In this document: in pieces, positions 34,678 to 43,409 of the stretch
How the letters are laid out: the number at the start of each line of letters is the position of its first letter
Position numbering within the stretch: the first letter of the stretch is position 1
Origin: Ruminococcaceae bacterium Marseille-P2935
Lineage (GTDB): Bacteria; Bacillota; Clostridia; Oscillospirales; Ruminococcaceae
Length of the DNA stretch: 64,000 nt
Direction: 5' to 3'
Assembly: GCA_900104565.1 (NCBI GenBank)
Contig: LT629951.1
Span: forward strand, 124,001-188,000
Notes under the pieces: model-generated
Told to the model about the DNA's origin: nothing
Database searches by the model: none
Seen by the model: the letters and a program-made list of their open reading frames with translations, nothing else
Position numbers and translations under genes: made by a program

Positions 34678-37031
34678 ACCAAAACCTCCTCGCCGCCGAA
34701 CACGCCCTCACCGGGCTTGGTGGTCATCAGGGCATACAGCTTTGTATTGCGCGGGAAACGGTTGACAAAAGGCACCAGTGCGCTGCCGTAGCGGATGAGG
34801 CCGCAGCCCGCGTCCGCGTTGGTGACATAGCTCATCTGCTCCTTAGAGATATTGAGGAGCTTGGAGAGCTTTTCCCGGTCGGAAGCCGCCTGGTTGAGCA
34901 TGACGATAAATTCCGAGTTACTGAGCATGGTGCTGGCCTGGACGGAATCCAAAAGGTACTCCACGTTCTGGGTAATGGCCGTAGGATAAGCGCCGCGCTT
35001 TCTGAACTGCCGCCATGCGCTGTTAAAGAAAATACCGCTTTGCTCATTTTCAAACATCACATGGAACTCGTCGATAAAGACGTGGGTGCGCTTGCCTCGT
35101 TTCCAGTTGAGAGTCACGCGGTTCAAGATGGTGTCGGTGATGACGAGGGAACCGGCTGGCTTTAGCTGCTCGCCCAGGCCGTGGATGTCGAACACCACAT
35201 AGGGCTTATTCAAATCCACCGTGCTGTCGCGGCCAAAGATGTCCAGGGAGCCGGTGGTGTAAAGCTCCAGGGAAAGGGCGATCTCCTTTGCCTTTTCCTC
35301 CGGCTGCTCCAGCAGCTTGTTCCGCAGGTCGCAGAGAGTGGCGGCCCGGCCCTCTTTTTCCGCCTCCGGGTAAACAAGGGCGGTGCAGCGGTCGATGATG
35401 GATTTATGCTGCGGCCCCACGCCGCGCTTGTCGATCTGCTCGATGAGGGACATAACAAACTGCGACTTCTCCACAATGGGATTCTGCTCGCCGTAACCCT
35501 CCACCATATACATGGAATTGAGCTTGTCTTTTCCGCCTGCCACCAGGTGGGCCACCGTAGCCTTTTCGCGGCCCAGGGCTTTCACCAGTGCGCCAAACTC
35601 GCCCTCCGGGTCACAAATGAGGATTTCATCATTGGCGTAATTGGGATGGAGCATAAGGAAGGCGATCAGCTCTTTCACCGCAAAAGATTTTCCCGCGCCG
35701 GGAACGCCCAGGTAAAAAGCCGACTGGTTTAACAGGTTCGCCTTGTTGCACATGATGAGGTTGTGGGAAATAGCGTTCTCCCCAAAGTAAATGCCGCCCT
35801 TGTCCTGGATCTCCTGCACCTTAAAGGGGATGAACACCGCCAAACTCTCGGTGGTGAGGGTACGGAAGGCGTTGATTTTGCGCACCCCAATGGGCAGGGC
35901 CGTGTTCAGCCCGTCAAGCTGCTGGAACTTGAGAACCGCAAGCTGGCACATATGCTTTCTTGCCACGGAAAGCACCGCCTCGGTGTCACTGTCAAGCTGC
36001 TCCTTGGTGTCGGCGGTGATCGCCAGGGTAATCACCGCAAACATCATGCGCTGGTCACGGGTGGTGAGATCGTCCAGGAACTCCTTGCTCTCTTTGCGCT
36101 GAAGCTCCATGTCATAGGGCACCACGGCGGAAAAGTTGTTATTGGCATTTTGGCGTCTTTGCCAGTTGGTGATGTTCGTTTCCACGCCCAATAAGCGGTT
36201 TTCTACCTCCCGCACAGCCTCATCCGTAGGCACCGGAACCACGTCAATGGAGAACATCAGATTGCGGTTGAAATCCGTAAGCTCCGTCACCATGTTGTCC
36301 TTGATATAGCTGGCAAAATCCTTGAGGAACAACACCCGGCAAAACTTGTCACCCAGCTTCACATAGTCGCTGTTCTTCTCCATGCTGTCGGGGCAGATAT
36401 AGTCCTTGAAATCGTGGCCGCGCTTTGCCATAGCCGCCAAATCAAAGGAGAACTCTGCCTCCTCGCCCTGGCGGTAGAAATCGTGCAGGATACGTAGCCT
36501 TTCGGAAGCGTCCAGCTCCACGCACTTGGAACCCAGGGCGGCAAAGTGAGAAATGAGGTCGGCCCCCACGCGGGAAAAGTAGGCGCGGGCCTCCTCAATA
36601 TCTTTCTTCACCACAGAGATGGTGATATATTTCTCCTGGGTGATTCCATTGGCCCCGGTGGCCTTATCGAGCAGCATTTGATTGTATTCCCTGCGGTACT
36701 CGTCCCGGAAGTCCTCCTGCATAGGCATGAGGATGGAGTTTTCAAAGTTTGCCTTATTCGTCCTCCGGTTGTTGATGGTGATTTTCGTCACCGCTCCAGA
36801 ATCCAGGGAGTTGAGAAGCTCCGAGTAGATGAGGAACATACTCTCTTTATCCTCGCGGCTTGCCACCAGATAATTGATGTCGCTGAACTGATAGGTTTTG
36901 GAGAACTTGTTTCCGGTCAAAAAAATGCCGTCCTGCCAGATACGGCGGACGGGGATCACATCCTGCACCTTCCGGGGTACGGTATATCGCTCCTTGTCCT
37001 GCTTGGACATGGTTTTCAACGTTTTAATCAT
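34674..37031 (-). CDS. virB4: VirB4-type conjugation ATPase
   Basis: 785 residues, the usual size. The N-terminal VirB4 domain and the C-terminal ATPase carry Walker A GVPGAGKS (near residue 442) and Walker B HVFIDEFH (near 655). It powers type IV secretion assembly and substrate transfer at the inner face of the membrane. Start ATG after GGAAGGAGG overlaps the PrgI gene stop by eight bases. It is the energy core of the transfer module with PrgI and the VirB6-like protein. Confidence 0.95.
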   Translation of the reverse strand: MIKTLKTMSKQDKERYTVPRKVQDVIPVRRIWQDGIFLTGNKFSKTYQFSDINYLVASREDKESMFLIYSELLNSLDSGAVTKITINNRRTNKANFENSILMPMQEDFRDEYRREYNQMLLDKATGANGITQEKYITISVVKKDIEEARAYFSRVGADLISHFAALGSKCVELDASERLRILHDFYRQGEEAEFSFDLAAMAKRGHDFKDYICPDSMEKNSDYVKLGDKFCRVLFLKDFASYIKDNMVTELTDFNRNLMFSIDVVPVPTDEAVREVENRLLGVETNITNWQRRQNANNNFSAVVPYDMELQRKESKEFLDDLTTRDQRMMFAVITLAITADTKEQLDSDTEAVLSVARKHMCQLAVLKFQQLDGLNTALPIGVRKINAFRTLTTESLAVFIPFKVQEIQDKGGIYFGENAISHNLIMCNKANLLNQSAFYLGVPGAGKSFAVKELIAFLMLHPNYANDEILICDPEGEFGALVKALGREKATVAHLVAGGKDKLNSMYMVEGYGEQNPIVEKSQFVMSLIEQIDKRGVGPQHKSIIDRCTALVYPEAEKEGRAATLCDLRNKLLEQPEEKAKEIALSLELYTTGSLDIFGRDSTVDLNKPYVVFDIHGLGEQLKPAGSLVITDTILNRVTLNWKRGKRTHVFIDEFHVMFENEQSGIFFNSAWRQFRKRGAYPTAITQNVEYLLDSVQASTMLSNSEFIVMLNQAASDREKLSKLLNISKEQMSYVTNADAGCGLIRYGSALVPFVNRFPRNTKLYALMTTKPGEGVFGGEEVLV

Positions 37032-37437
37032 GGGTTGCCTCCTTCCGCTTGTAAAACTGTTTCGGCTCTTTGGGCTGCTTTCTGACGGGCCGCCCGGTCT
37101 GCCGCCCCTCGATCACATCTTTCAAAGCAGCATAGTAATAGTTGCCGTCCTCAAACTTTATCTCCTTTGGCTCCAGCATTTCCGAGCGCAGCCACGCCCA
37201 GATGAATTGTTCCGCCGTCATGCCGTGGTAGGTGATAAACCCCAGCATGGCAAAGGGGGACGCGCCCAAAATGCAAACCCAGGAAAGGGTTTCCACGCCA
37301 AAGTAGGGGCGCAGGAGAAAGTAAAGGCCCACGGCCACGCCGCAGGCCAGAATGGAAAAAATGAATTGCCGCATACTCAAACCGAAAAACATGGATTCGG
37401 TGTAGTTGCGGATTTCGCGGTTGATCTTGACTTCCAA
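37024..37437 (-). CDS. prgI: PrgI-family (VirB3-like) membrane protein
   Basis: 137 residues. The start motif VKINREIRNYTE is typical of PrgI. Two membrane segments (about 22-42 and 50-68) precede a soluble tail. PrgI stands for VirB3 in Gram-positive type IV systems and partners VirB4. TTG start codon with GGGAGG seven bases upstream. Overlaps the VirB4 start. Confidence 0.9.
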   Translation of the reverse strand: MEVKINREIRNYTESMFFGLSMRQFIFSILACGVAVGLYFLLRPYFGVETLSWVCILGASPFAMLGFITYHGMTAEQFIWAWLRSEMLEPKEIKFEDGNYYYAALKDVIEGRQTGRPVRKQPKEPKQFYKRKEATHD

Positions 37438-37451
37438 AATGCCACCTCCCG

Positions 37452-37985
37452 TTATCGCTCAAACTCTTTTTTCTGCTTGCCCTGCGCCCCTCTGACAGCC
37501 TGCCGGTCATAGAGCTTCATCACATCCATGCCGTCATAGTCCGCCAGACGGGCCAGTTGCACCCTGGTAACGCCGTGCTGCTTGCAGTAGTGCAAATAGC
37601 TCTGCATACCTGCCTGGTGTTCGATCCCGCCCTGTAAATCTTCGATTTCATACCAGGCGCAGGCATGGGCCTCCGGCGACATACAAGCCAGGGAATATCC
37701 TTGCTCCAAAGGCTCAAACAGGTCGGAATCGTAAGTGAAGCACTCGCCGTAATGCGCAAAAGGCTGGTCGTTTTCCCGCAGCGGATGGAACCGCACCATA
37801 TCGTCCTCAAAGGACGCATAGGCTATCACGTCCTCCGGGGAAGCCTTGCTGCCCTTGACCAGCAGATAGTCGATTTTGTAGTTTTCCTCATCCGGCACAT
37901 CCAGCCCCCGGTTCCATTGATAGGATTCGGTACGCTTTAGGGCGCGCCCGGCAAGCCTCATCAGCTTTTCTTTGCTCATGTTCAA
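37452..37985 (-). CDS. Conserved ICE protein of unknown function
   Basis: 177 residues, acidic and soluble. The middle (DVIAYASFEDDMVRFHPL) and GITRVQL-like ARLADYDGMDVMKLYDR regions are of a kind seen in Tn1549-type elements, with no assigned role. A TTG at 37985 (GGAGGG seven bases before) or the ATG two codons later could start it. The C-terminus EFER is encoded just before the PrgI ribosome site. Confidence 0.65.
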   Translation of the reverse strand: MNMSKEKLMRLAGRALKRTESYQWNRGLDVPDEENYKIDYLLVKGSKASPEDVIAYASFEDDMVRFHPLRENDQPFAHYGECFTYDSDLFEPLEQGYSLACMSPEAHACAWYEIEDLQGGIEHQAGMQSYLHYCKQHGVTRVQLARLADYDGMDVMKLYDRQAVRGAQGKQKKEFER

Positions 37986-38036
37986 AACATATCCCTCCGT
38001 TTCTTAACGCTCCCGGCCCTTTTGCCGGGAAGATTT

Positions 38037-38381
38037 CTAAAACAGCCGAGAGGCAGCTTCTTTCTGTTCCTCCAGCCGCGCCATTTTCCATTCCTCCCTC
38101 AACGTCTTTGTGCTTTCGGGCTGTTTTTCGCCGGGGAGAAGATAGGTTTTCCCGTTCCGCTCGGCAGCGTGGGTGGGATAGCCCATGACTTTCAGCGCCT
38201 TCTGCACCTCCAGGACGTGTTCCGGCTTGGGCTGGCAAACGCCCAGATTGCGGTAGATCTGAAACTCGCCGTACCACGGCTCATTCTGAAAGTTGTCGGC
38301 GCGGAAGAACACATCCTCCCGGATGTCCTCAAGAGGCGTTTCCAGCACCTTGCGGCAAACCTCGTTTCTTGTATCGTCCAT
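38037..38381 (-). CDS. Small conserved ICE protein of unknown function
   Basis: 114 residues. The ATG at 38381 has AAAGGAGG upstream; the longer frame before it overlaps the VirB6-like gene and is not real. Features: EVCRKVLETPLEDI, FQIYRNLGV and EVQKALKVMGYP. Soluble, charged. It lies between the VirB6-like gene and the 177-residue protein. Confidence 0.65.
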   Translation of the reverse strand: MDDTRNEVCRKVLETPLEDIREDVFFRADNFQNEPWYGEFQIYRNLGVCQPKPEHVLEVQKALKVMGYPTHAAERNGKTYLLPGEKQPESTKTLREEWKMARLEEQKEAASRLF

Positions 38382-38395
38382 TGACTTTTCCTCCT

Positions 38396-39232
38396 TTACA
38401 GGCCCATCATCTCGCGCACCACGCGGTCGGCCATCTTCACAGCGCCTACAAGCACCAGCATATTGAACAGCAGCTCGCCCACATAGCTCCACACCTGGGT
38501 AACTGCCGCCGCGTTGGGGTCAACCGCAGGGGGTGAAGCCGCGAACAGGGAGAAGATAATGCAGGCCAGCACGATGATTGCCCCCTCCAGGCACACGGCG
38601 GCATAGCTTTTGATGAAGCTCTTGCCCACGTTCTGGCTGGGTTCCCCGCCAAAGGTGGACAGAGGCACCGGCGCGATGGCCGTGTATAAATAGAGCTTAA
38701 AAAACCGCCCGTAGACGGTCATAATCATAATGAAGCTGAGAACGGTGATGAACAGCCCGCCGATGAGCGTCACCGCCCACAAAGGGATACTCTCAAAGAA
38801 GCCGCAGCTTTCCACCGCGTCAATGATCTCCTGTGGGAGAACGGTCTGCTGTGCGGTTCCAAAGCCCGCCGCGTTCATAATGGTGGAAACAAGGCCCTGG
38901 ACAATGTTAAAGAGGGCCATCATCAGCTCCAGCCCATAGGTCACGACACCCTTGGCAATGGCAAACCGGATGAACAGCTTTAAGGCGTGTTCCGGCTTTT
39001 TCACCTCGGCAAAGCTGCCGCAGGTTTTCACAATCCCGATGACAAAGAACAGCACCAGAAGCGCAAGGCCGATAGCCCGCACCGCGTCGTGGATGTTGAC
39101 GATCACACTCCAGATGGAGCCGCCCTTAAACTGCTCCGGGCTTTGGGTGATAAGCTGCCAGATTTCAGACAGATACTTGTTCCAGGTGTCAAGGGCATTT
39201 TGCAGGTTTTGCACAACCCAGTTATCGGACAT
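38396..39232 (-). CDS. VirB6/TrbL-like membrane protein
   Basis: 278 residues with about six membrane segments (near 45-70, 90-115, 150-178, 180-200, 215-240, 250-270). It contains VVREMMGL at the end and FKLYLYTAIAPVPLSTFGG, which is typical of the CD0411/TrbL-like component of Tn916-Tn1549 transfer systems. It should form the channel in the membrane. ATG after AAAGGAGG. Confidence 0.88.
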   Translation of the reverse strand: MSDNWVVQNLQNALDTWNKYLSEIWQLITQSPEQFKGGSIWSVIVNIHDAVRAIGLALLVLFFVIGIVKTCGSFAEVKKPEHALKLFIRFAIAKGVVTYGLELMMALFNIVQGLVSTIMNAAGFGTAQQTVLPQEIIDAVESCGFFESIPLWAVTLIGGLFITVLSFIMIMTVYGRFFKLYLYTAIAPVPLSTFGGEPSQNVGKSFIKSYAAVCLEGAIIVLACIIFSLFAASPPAVDPNAAAVTQVWSYVGELLFNMLVLVGAVKMADRVVREMMGL

Positions 39233-39301
39233 TCAAAGACCTCCTTTCCGGCAGAAACAGGGGCGGGCCGCTGTGGCCCGCCCCTATGCCGCCGTTTTTC
39301 A

Positions 39302-39655
39302 TCAGCCGGTAATCAGGGTTAAGATTTCTTTAGCAAAGGTAATCACAACGCCGCCTGCCAAAGTGAGGAAGCCGTTGGCTCTCTGGCTGGGGTCATGGGA
39401 TTTGAGAGAGAGGCCGATCTGCACCACGCCGAAGCCCAGCAGGATCATACCAATAGCCCGGATGAGGCCGAAAATGAAGTCGCTGAGGTTGTTGATAACC
39501 GTCAAGGGGTCGCTGGCAGCAAAGGCCGTGGTGGTGCAGCAGCACAGCATAAGCACCAGGGCCGAGTAGACGGTAAGGGCGCTTTTGCCCTTTTTGCTCA
39601 TAGGCAGGCTGCGGGTTTCCTTGTTCTTCTTGCTTTCCTTGTTAAACAGTTTCAT
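39302..39655 (-). CDS. Maff2-family small membrane protein (VirB2-like position)
   Basis: 117 residues. A basic start is followed by a signal-like hydrophobic segment ending AFAASD, and two further membrane segments (about 60-80 and 95-112). Maff2 proteins occupy the place of the pilin-like VirB2 in this ICE family; a pilin role is an inference. The ATG at 39655 has AAGGAGG upstream and lies inside the end of the VirD4 gene, so the genes overlap by 14 bases. Confidence 0.82.
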   Translation of the reverse strand: MKLFNKESKKNKETRSLPMSKKGKSALTVYSALVLMLCCCTTTAFAASDPLTVINNLSDFIFGLIRAIGMILLGFGVVQIGLSLKSHDPSQRANGFLTLAGGVVITFAKEILTLITG

Positions 39656-41462
39656 TTTGCTTTTCCTCCTTGAATTGAAAGATTTTCTCCATGTCCTCGT
39701 CGGACAGAAGCTCACAGGTCACATCCGGCTCCTTGAGATTTGCAAGGTCGCCGGGGGTAAGGCGGCTGATGGTCAAGCCCGCCACAGCGTTTTCCGTGCC
39801 GCCGTGGGCATAGGCTGGCGCGCCGCCATCGGTGGTGTATTTCACATTGGGGTGCTTTAGCAATTCGTACTTTTCATCCATCAGCGGCGGCTCGCCCCGG
39901 ATAAAGAGCAGGGCCAGGCGGTTGTCCAGCATACGCACCTCGTCCGGGGTCATCAGCTCCCGGCCCGTGATCTGGTTGTTGGTAGAGTAGCTGCCCGAAT
40001 GGCCGGTACTCTTGCCGTAGGTGTCCAGCCAGAGGGTGCTTTTGCCCAGATAGCTTTCCGAGATGAGCTTGTGGGTGGACGATTCGTTGCCGCCCAGGTA
40101 GAGAAATTCATCGCAGTTGCCCATGATGGATTCCCATTGTTTCTCGTACAGCGCCTTGAGCTGGGCGATGTTCTGGATGATGATGGACACAGAAATATTC
40201 CGTGAGCGCATGGTAGCCAGCAGCTTGTCGAAATCATCGGGCAGGCTGACATTGGCAAACTCGTCCATCAAAAAATGCACCGGCACAGGCAGGCTCCCGC
40301 CGTGTACCCGGTCGGCGCTGTAAAACAATTCCTGAAAGGTGCTGGCATACAAAAGGCTCACTAAAAAATTGAAGCTGGCGTCGTTGTCCGGGATGAGGGC
40401 AAAGAGCGCCACTTTCTTTTCCCCCAGGCTGGCAAGCTCCAGCTCGTCGGTGGCCGTGAGGGCCGCCACGGATGAAAGGTTGAACTTCTCCAGACGTGAA
40501 GCAAGCGTGATCTGGATGGATTTTAAGGTCTTGGCGCTGCCGGAGCGGTAGTCCTTGTAATACTTCACCGCGATGTGGTCGGGGGAGCGCATTTCCAGCC
40601 GTTCAAACAGCTCATCCAGCGGGGATTGATAGCTGTCGTCGTCCTCCCGCACCTCACCGGCCCGCAGCATTTCCATGACCATGGGGAAGTTTTTCTCGTC
40701 CTCCGGGGCCTCGTAGTGGAGATAGAACACCAGCGCCATAAGAAGCATACTGGCCGCCGTATCCCAGAAGGGGTCGTTTGACTGGCTCCCTTTGGGGGTG
40801 GTGGCTTTGAACAGGTTCGTCACCATCTTCTGCACATCGTTGTCGTTTTTCAGATAGGCAAAGGGGTTATAACAGTGGCTTTTGTTCATGTTCAAAAGGT
40901 CAACCACCTTAATCTCATAGCCCTGCCGTTCCAGCAGGCCGCCGCAGTCCCGCAGCAGCTCTCCTTTGCAGTCCAGGATGAAAAAAGAGGTGTTGGCCTG
41001 GCAGATATTGACCTTTGCATAAAAGCGGCTTTTTCCCGCGCCGCTGCCGCCGCAGACCAGGGTGTTTAACGTCCTGCGGTGCTTTTTCCCGTCCAGCCCC
41101 ATGCGGACGTGCTGGGTAAAAATGCGGTTTTGAAACGGGTTTTTATCCCGGTATTTCCGGTTCACGGCCCGCGGATCGCCCCATTTGGCGGAGCCGTGTT
41201 CCTCGCCCCTGCGGTAGTTGCGCCTGGATGAGAGGTAAATGCCAATGCCCAGCCCGTAGGCGGCAATAAAAATGAGGACAGTTTTTACACTGTCCTCACA
41301 CCATGCAATCTGAAAGGGATGGTTCATTGCCGCAGGCAGGGCCTCCAGGATTTCGGAAAGCCCCCCGGAAAGAGAGGGCGCAATGAGCAGGGCAAGCCAG
41401 ACTGCCGGGATCAGCCCCAGGGCATAGAGCCAGGGGCCTCCCGTTTTGTTATCGGGCTTCAT
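39642..41462 (-). CDS. virD4: VirD4/TraG coupling protein
   Basis: 606 residues. Two N-terminal membrane segments (about 12-32 and 55-75) precede a TraG/VirD4 ATPase with Walker A CGGSGAGKSRF (near 135) and Walker B FLMDEFANVS (near 400). It docks the relaxase-DNA complex at the secretion channel. I use the ATG at 41462 (MKPDNK), inside the end of the 65-residue gene, over an upstream TTG. It ends in EEKQNETV, overlapping the Maff2 start. Confidence 0.94.
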   Translation of the reverse strand: MKPDNKTGGPWLYALGLIPAVWLALLIAPSLSGGLSEILEALPAAMNHPFQIAWCEDSVKTVLIFIAAYGLGIGIYLSSRRNYRRGEEHGSAKWGDPRAVNRKYRDKNPFQNRIFTQHVRMGLDGKKHRRTLNTLVCGGSGAGKSRFYAKVNICQANTSFFILDCKGELLRDCGGLLERQGYEIKVVDLLNMNKSHCYNPFAYLKNDNDVQKMVTNLFKATTPKGSQSNDPFWDTAASMLLMALVFYLHYEAPEDEKNFPMVMEMLRAGEVREDDDSYQSPLDELFERLEMRSPDHIAVKYYKDYRSGSAKTLKSIQITLASRLEKFNLSSVAALTATDELELASLGEKKVALFALIPDNDASFNFLVSLLYASTFQELFYSADRVHGGSLPVPVHFLMDEFANVSLPDDFDKLLATMRSRNISVSIIIQNIAQLKALYEKQWESIMGNCDEFLYLGGNESSTHKLISESYLGKSTLWLDTYGKSTGHSGSYSTNNQITGRELMTPDEVRMLDNRLALLFIRGEPPLMDEKYELLKHPNVKYTTDGGAPAYAHGGTENAVAGLTISRLTPGDLANLKEPDVTCELLSDEDMEKIFQFKEEKQNETV

Positions 41463-41646
41463 CACGCCGCTTCGCTTTCCTGTCTTTTTGGGATGGGGCG
41501 TCAATGGTTTTGAGAAGCACGTCCTCCACCGGGCCGGGGTCGCGCTGTTCCTCCAGCAGATCGTTTCGCAGTTCGTTGAGGGCGCGGATCATAATGCCAT
41601 GCTCGTATCTGTCCAGCGTGAGGACAACCTTTTCCTGTCGTTCCAT
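41449..41646 (-). CDS. Small conserved ICE protein (DUF5720-like)
   Basis: 65 residues, very charged: KVVLTLDRYEHGIMIRALNE followed by a basic tail. ATG with GGAGG eight bases upstream. It overlaps the VirD4 start. Similar small proteins lie before VirD4 in related elements; the family number is from memory and the function is unknown. Confidence 0.72.
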   Translation of the reverse strand: MERQEKVVLTLDRYEHGIMIRALNELRNDLLEEQRDPGPVEDVLLKTIDAPSQKDRKAKRRDEAR

Positions 41647-41660
41647 TCATTCAGCCTCCT

Positions 41661-42584
41661 TTACCGTTCCTGTTCTTTCTGCCTGCCCGCGCGTGAGAGG
41701 CCCATGGCCCTTGCCATGCGCCCGTTGATCTCCTTAAACGTGTCGCGCATATCGGTGAGGGCTGCCGGGATTTCCTCCTTGGGGTCTTGCCCCTGAAGCA
41801 CGCCGTCCAGCCGGGAGATGTTGTAGCCTCCCGCTTCCACGCCGTACCTCTGGCAGAGCATATAGCTGACGGCATAGGCTTTGTAGCCTTCGGTTTCGCG
41901 GGAATACTCTGCGTTGCTGCGGGCAAGCTGGGCATTGGCAAGCTCCAGAGAGACGCAGCGGAAGATGTCCGGCGCGTCCATGCCCTTTTTCACCAGGATG
42001 GCGTTCTGTTCCGGGTCGAACATGGCCCCGCGCCCCTGGCCGGGCAGCTCCTCCACCGCGCGGATGGGCACGGGGGAATTGCTGATGAGGGCCTTTAAGA
42101 GCAGGCGGTCGTCGTAGCTCACCTGGGGCTGGGCCTCGTCCCGCGCCGTGGTCTGGGAAATGTCAAAGACCTCCTTGGCATAGAAGTTCTGGCCCACGCT
42201 GCCGTCCTCGCGGCGGTATGCCTTGCCCGGCTCTAAAATGATGATGGGCAGGCGCTTTTCCTCTTCCAGAATCTCAACGCCCTGGGAAGCCCACTCCTTG
42301 TAGCCGCCCACACGTTTAGCGTTGGGGCATTGCTCCCCGATGAGGATGGCGTTGCGGGCGGAGTGGAAGGGGAAGCGGCTCTGGGTGTCCAGATATGCCT
42401 TCATGTCGCCGTGCCCTTCGGAAAACGCGCCGAACACCCTGTCCAGGGTGGCGTAGGCTTCCTTGCGCTGCTTTTCCTCGCGGATCTGCCACCACTGTTT
42501 TTTCGGCTTCTCCTTTTGCGGCTCCGGCTTCTCGGTGGCCTCCGGCTGGGGCTGCTGTTCAAACAGATCGTCAAAGTTATTCAT
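41661..42584 (-). CDS. ArdC-like protein with inactive zincin motif
   Basis: 307 residues. After a Pro/Glu-rich start comes an ArdC N-terminal-like region (about 45-120: FHSARNAILIGEQCP, GGYKEWASQG, PIIILEP). Then follows a region that lines up with the IrrE/ArdC metallopeptidase. The HExxH zinc motif of that family is replaced by LELAN (residues 213-217), so both zinc histidines are gone. ArdC proteins bind single-stranded DNA and protect incoming DNA from restriction; a protective role during transfer is inferred. Coupled to the PcfB gene upstream. Confidence 0.72.
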   Translation of the reverse strand: MNNFDDLFEQQPQPEATEKPEPQKEKPKKQWWQIREEKQRKEAYATLDRVFGAFSEGHGDMKAYLDTQSRFPFHSARNAILIGEQCPNAKRVGGYKEWASQGVEILEEEKRLPIIILEPGKAYRREDGSVGQNFYAKEVFDISQTTARDEAQPQVSYDDRLLLKALISNSPVPIRAVEELPGQGRGAMFDPEQNAILVKKGMDAPDIFRCVSLELANAQLARSNAEYSRETEGYKAYAVSYMLCQRYGVEAGGYNISRLDGVLQGQDPKEEIPAALTDMRDTFKEINGRMARAMGLSRAGRQKEQER

Positions 42585-42590
42585 GGCCGA

Positions 42591-43403
42591 TTACCTCTCT
42601 TTCGATTTTGGTTTCTTTTTGGGCTTGGGCGGCTGGTGCCGCGTGGTTTTCTGGGCCGCCCTCTTTTGGGGTGCAGCCGGTTCCTCCCTCTTTGCAGCCT
42701 CCGCCTCTTTCTTCCGCTGGGCCTGGATGTCACGAAGCTCCTGACGGACAGACGGCTTCTGCGGCTCATCAGAAGTACCCCTTGCGGACTTGCTGCTGTT
42801 CTCTGAGATAGGCGCGGACGGATGGGATTTTTCCTCCGCTGGGGTAAAAGGGACGCTTTTCTCCGCAGAGGGGTTTTCCGGCTGGCTTTTCTCTTTTTGG
42901 GCTGGTTTTTCCATCAGCTCGTCTAAGAGCCTGTCGTCCTCGCTCTTTTCCGGGGCGGCTTTTTCCGGGGCCTGCGGCTCGCCGCCGCGCTCCTCGCGGG
43001 ATTTTTCGATGTCCTCCTTGATGGACGCCGTATCCACCACCGTGAGGTTGAACTTATCCACGATCCGGTTGGCCCTCGCCGCGTCGTCCTCGAACACCAG
43101 GATGTCGATGGTATCGTCCCCCTTCCTCACCGGGATGGGGGCATACAAAATGCCGTAGCCCTTGGCCTGCCTGGCAAACTCCGGGCAGTCCTCTTTTTTG
43201 AGGGTGTAAACCTTTAAGGGCCGCTTTTCCCGCAGCATGGCCTCAATGCGGGCCTTGCCTTTTGTTTTCTTCTGGTCTTTCAAAATGGTATAAAGGGCTG
43301 CGGCCAGATTTTTAGCGGCAACGCCGGTGATCTTAAGGGCAACCTCCGCGCCCTCAAGGCTCATGCGCACCACCTGCTCCGCCGCGTCGCCTGCGTGATT
43401 CAT
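42591..43403 (-). CDS. pcfB: PcfB-family protein (DUF3801)
   Basis: 270 residues. The N-terminal 130 residues form the PcfB/DUF3801 domain (EGAEVALKITGVAAKNLAAA, KVYTLKKEDC, YAPIPVRK). The remainder is a disordered Pro/Glu/Lys tail ending SKER. PcfB of pCF10 assists the relaxosome and coupling protein. It lies directly after the relaxase gene, whose final codons supply its ribosome site. Confidence 0.86.
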   Translation of the reverse strand: MNHAGDAAEQVVRMSLEGAEVALKITGVAAKNLAAALYTILKDQKKTKGKARIEAMLREKRPLKVYTLKKEDCPEFARQAKGYGILYAPIPVRKGDDTIDILVFEDDAARANRIVDKFNLTVVDTASIKEDIEKSREERGGEPQAPEKAAPEKSEDDRLLDELMEKPAQKEKSQPENPSAEKSVPFTPAEEKSHPSAPISENSSKSARGTSDEPQKPSVRQELRDIQAQRKKEAEAAKREEPAAPQKRAAQKTTRHQPPKPKKKPKSKER

Positions 43404-43409
43404 AACCGA

